Assembly (NCBI GenBank): GCA_036897485.1
Contig: JAYMTF010000507.1
Coordinates: forward strand, 1-34,780
DNA length: 34,780 nt
Direction of reading: 5' to 3'
DNA from: Pelargonium nanum
Taxonomy: Eukaryota; Streptophyta; Magnoliopsida; Geraniales; Geraniaceae
This document shows positions 34,690-34,780 of this stretch, piece by piece. The translations under genes were made by a program, and so were the position numbers. The notes under the pieces are model-generated. The model saw only the letters and a list, made by a program, of their open reading frames with translations, was not told the origin of the DNA and did not search any database. The number at the start of each line of letters is the position of its first letter. Position 1 is the stretch's first letter.

Positions 34690-34780
34690 GGTTGATAGGT
34701 TGTTTGGGAACACTTCTACTTGCTTTTAAAAGCACTTATAGAAGTAGGTTTGTTTGGTAACAAAAGTAAGAAAAAATTAT
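34690..34780. mobile_element. Possible hAT-like MITE end at the window border
   Basis: Upstream of the PRCC-like start lies gttgtttgggaacacttc, then tgcttttaaaagcactt and tagaagtaggtttgtttgg. Words such as tttgtttgg(g/t)aacac and aaaagcactt are common at the ends of plant hAT-type non-autonomous elements. The element runs off the window, so borders are unknown. Confidence 0.35.

Overview
This is nuclear DNA of a flowering plant, most likely a eudicot. It is AT-rich and intron-rich, and carries six protein-coding genes interrupted by GT-AG introns (one GC-AG). The six are homologous to well-known plant families, and between and inside them lie decayed plant retroelements (LINE, Ty3/gypsy, TRIM/LTR-like, tRNA-derived SINEs and MITE-like repeats). 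No bacterial, organellar or viral genes were seen. The species cannot be named from the sequence.

Layout from left to right: (1) minus strand 365-1637, a CCT-motif regulator of the CIA2/CIL type; (2) plus strand 3875-9893, a three-KH-domain RNA-binding protein of the PEPPER type; (3) plus strand 10787-12595, an aldo-keto reductase with a complete catalytic tetrad; (4) minus strand 12898-14778, a BAHD-fold CER2/CER26-like protein of wax biosynthesis; (5) a retroelement-rich stretch at about 15.3-18.1 kb holding a LINE with an inverted 5' segment, a gypsy remnant and an RNase-H-like remnant; (6) plus strand 18279-31113, DNA ligase 4, which I assemble as 27 exons encoding about 1197 residues; (7) minus strand 31938-34673, a PRCC-domain nuclear protein in two exons. 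Spliced models for all six genes stay in frame from start to stop. I built the exon boundaries by hand from splice consensus and remembered family conservation.

The genes do not form a pathway. The CIL-PEPPER pair is divergent and shares a 2.2-kb upstream region. As I recall, the Arabidopsis orthologues carry consecutive locus numbers (At4g25990, At4g26000), so this looks like conserved microsynteny. The reductase and the CER2-like gene are convergent, as are LIG4 and PRCC.

The most interesting details are these: a 7-nt microexon and a GC-AG intron in LIG4; two short introns (one in the CIL-like gene, one in LIG4) that are multiples of three without stops, so retention would give longer proteins; two SINE copies of one family bracketing or within the reductase gene, each with perfect target-site duplications; a third SINE sharing its 3' end with the nearby LINE; and an exon-like open segment inside the PRCC intron that I could not assign. 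I found no evidence for a wholly new biological system.
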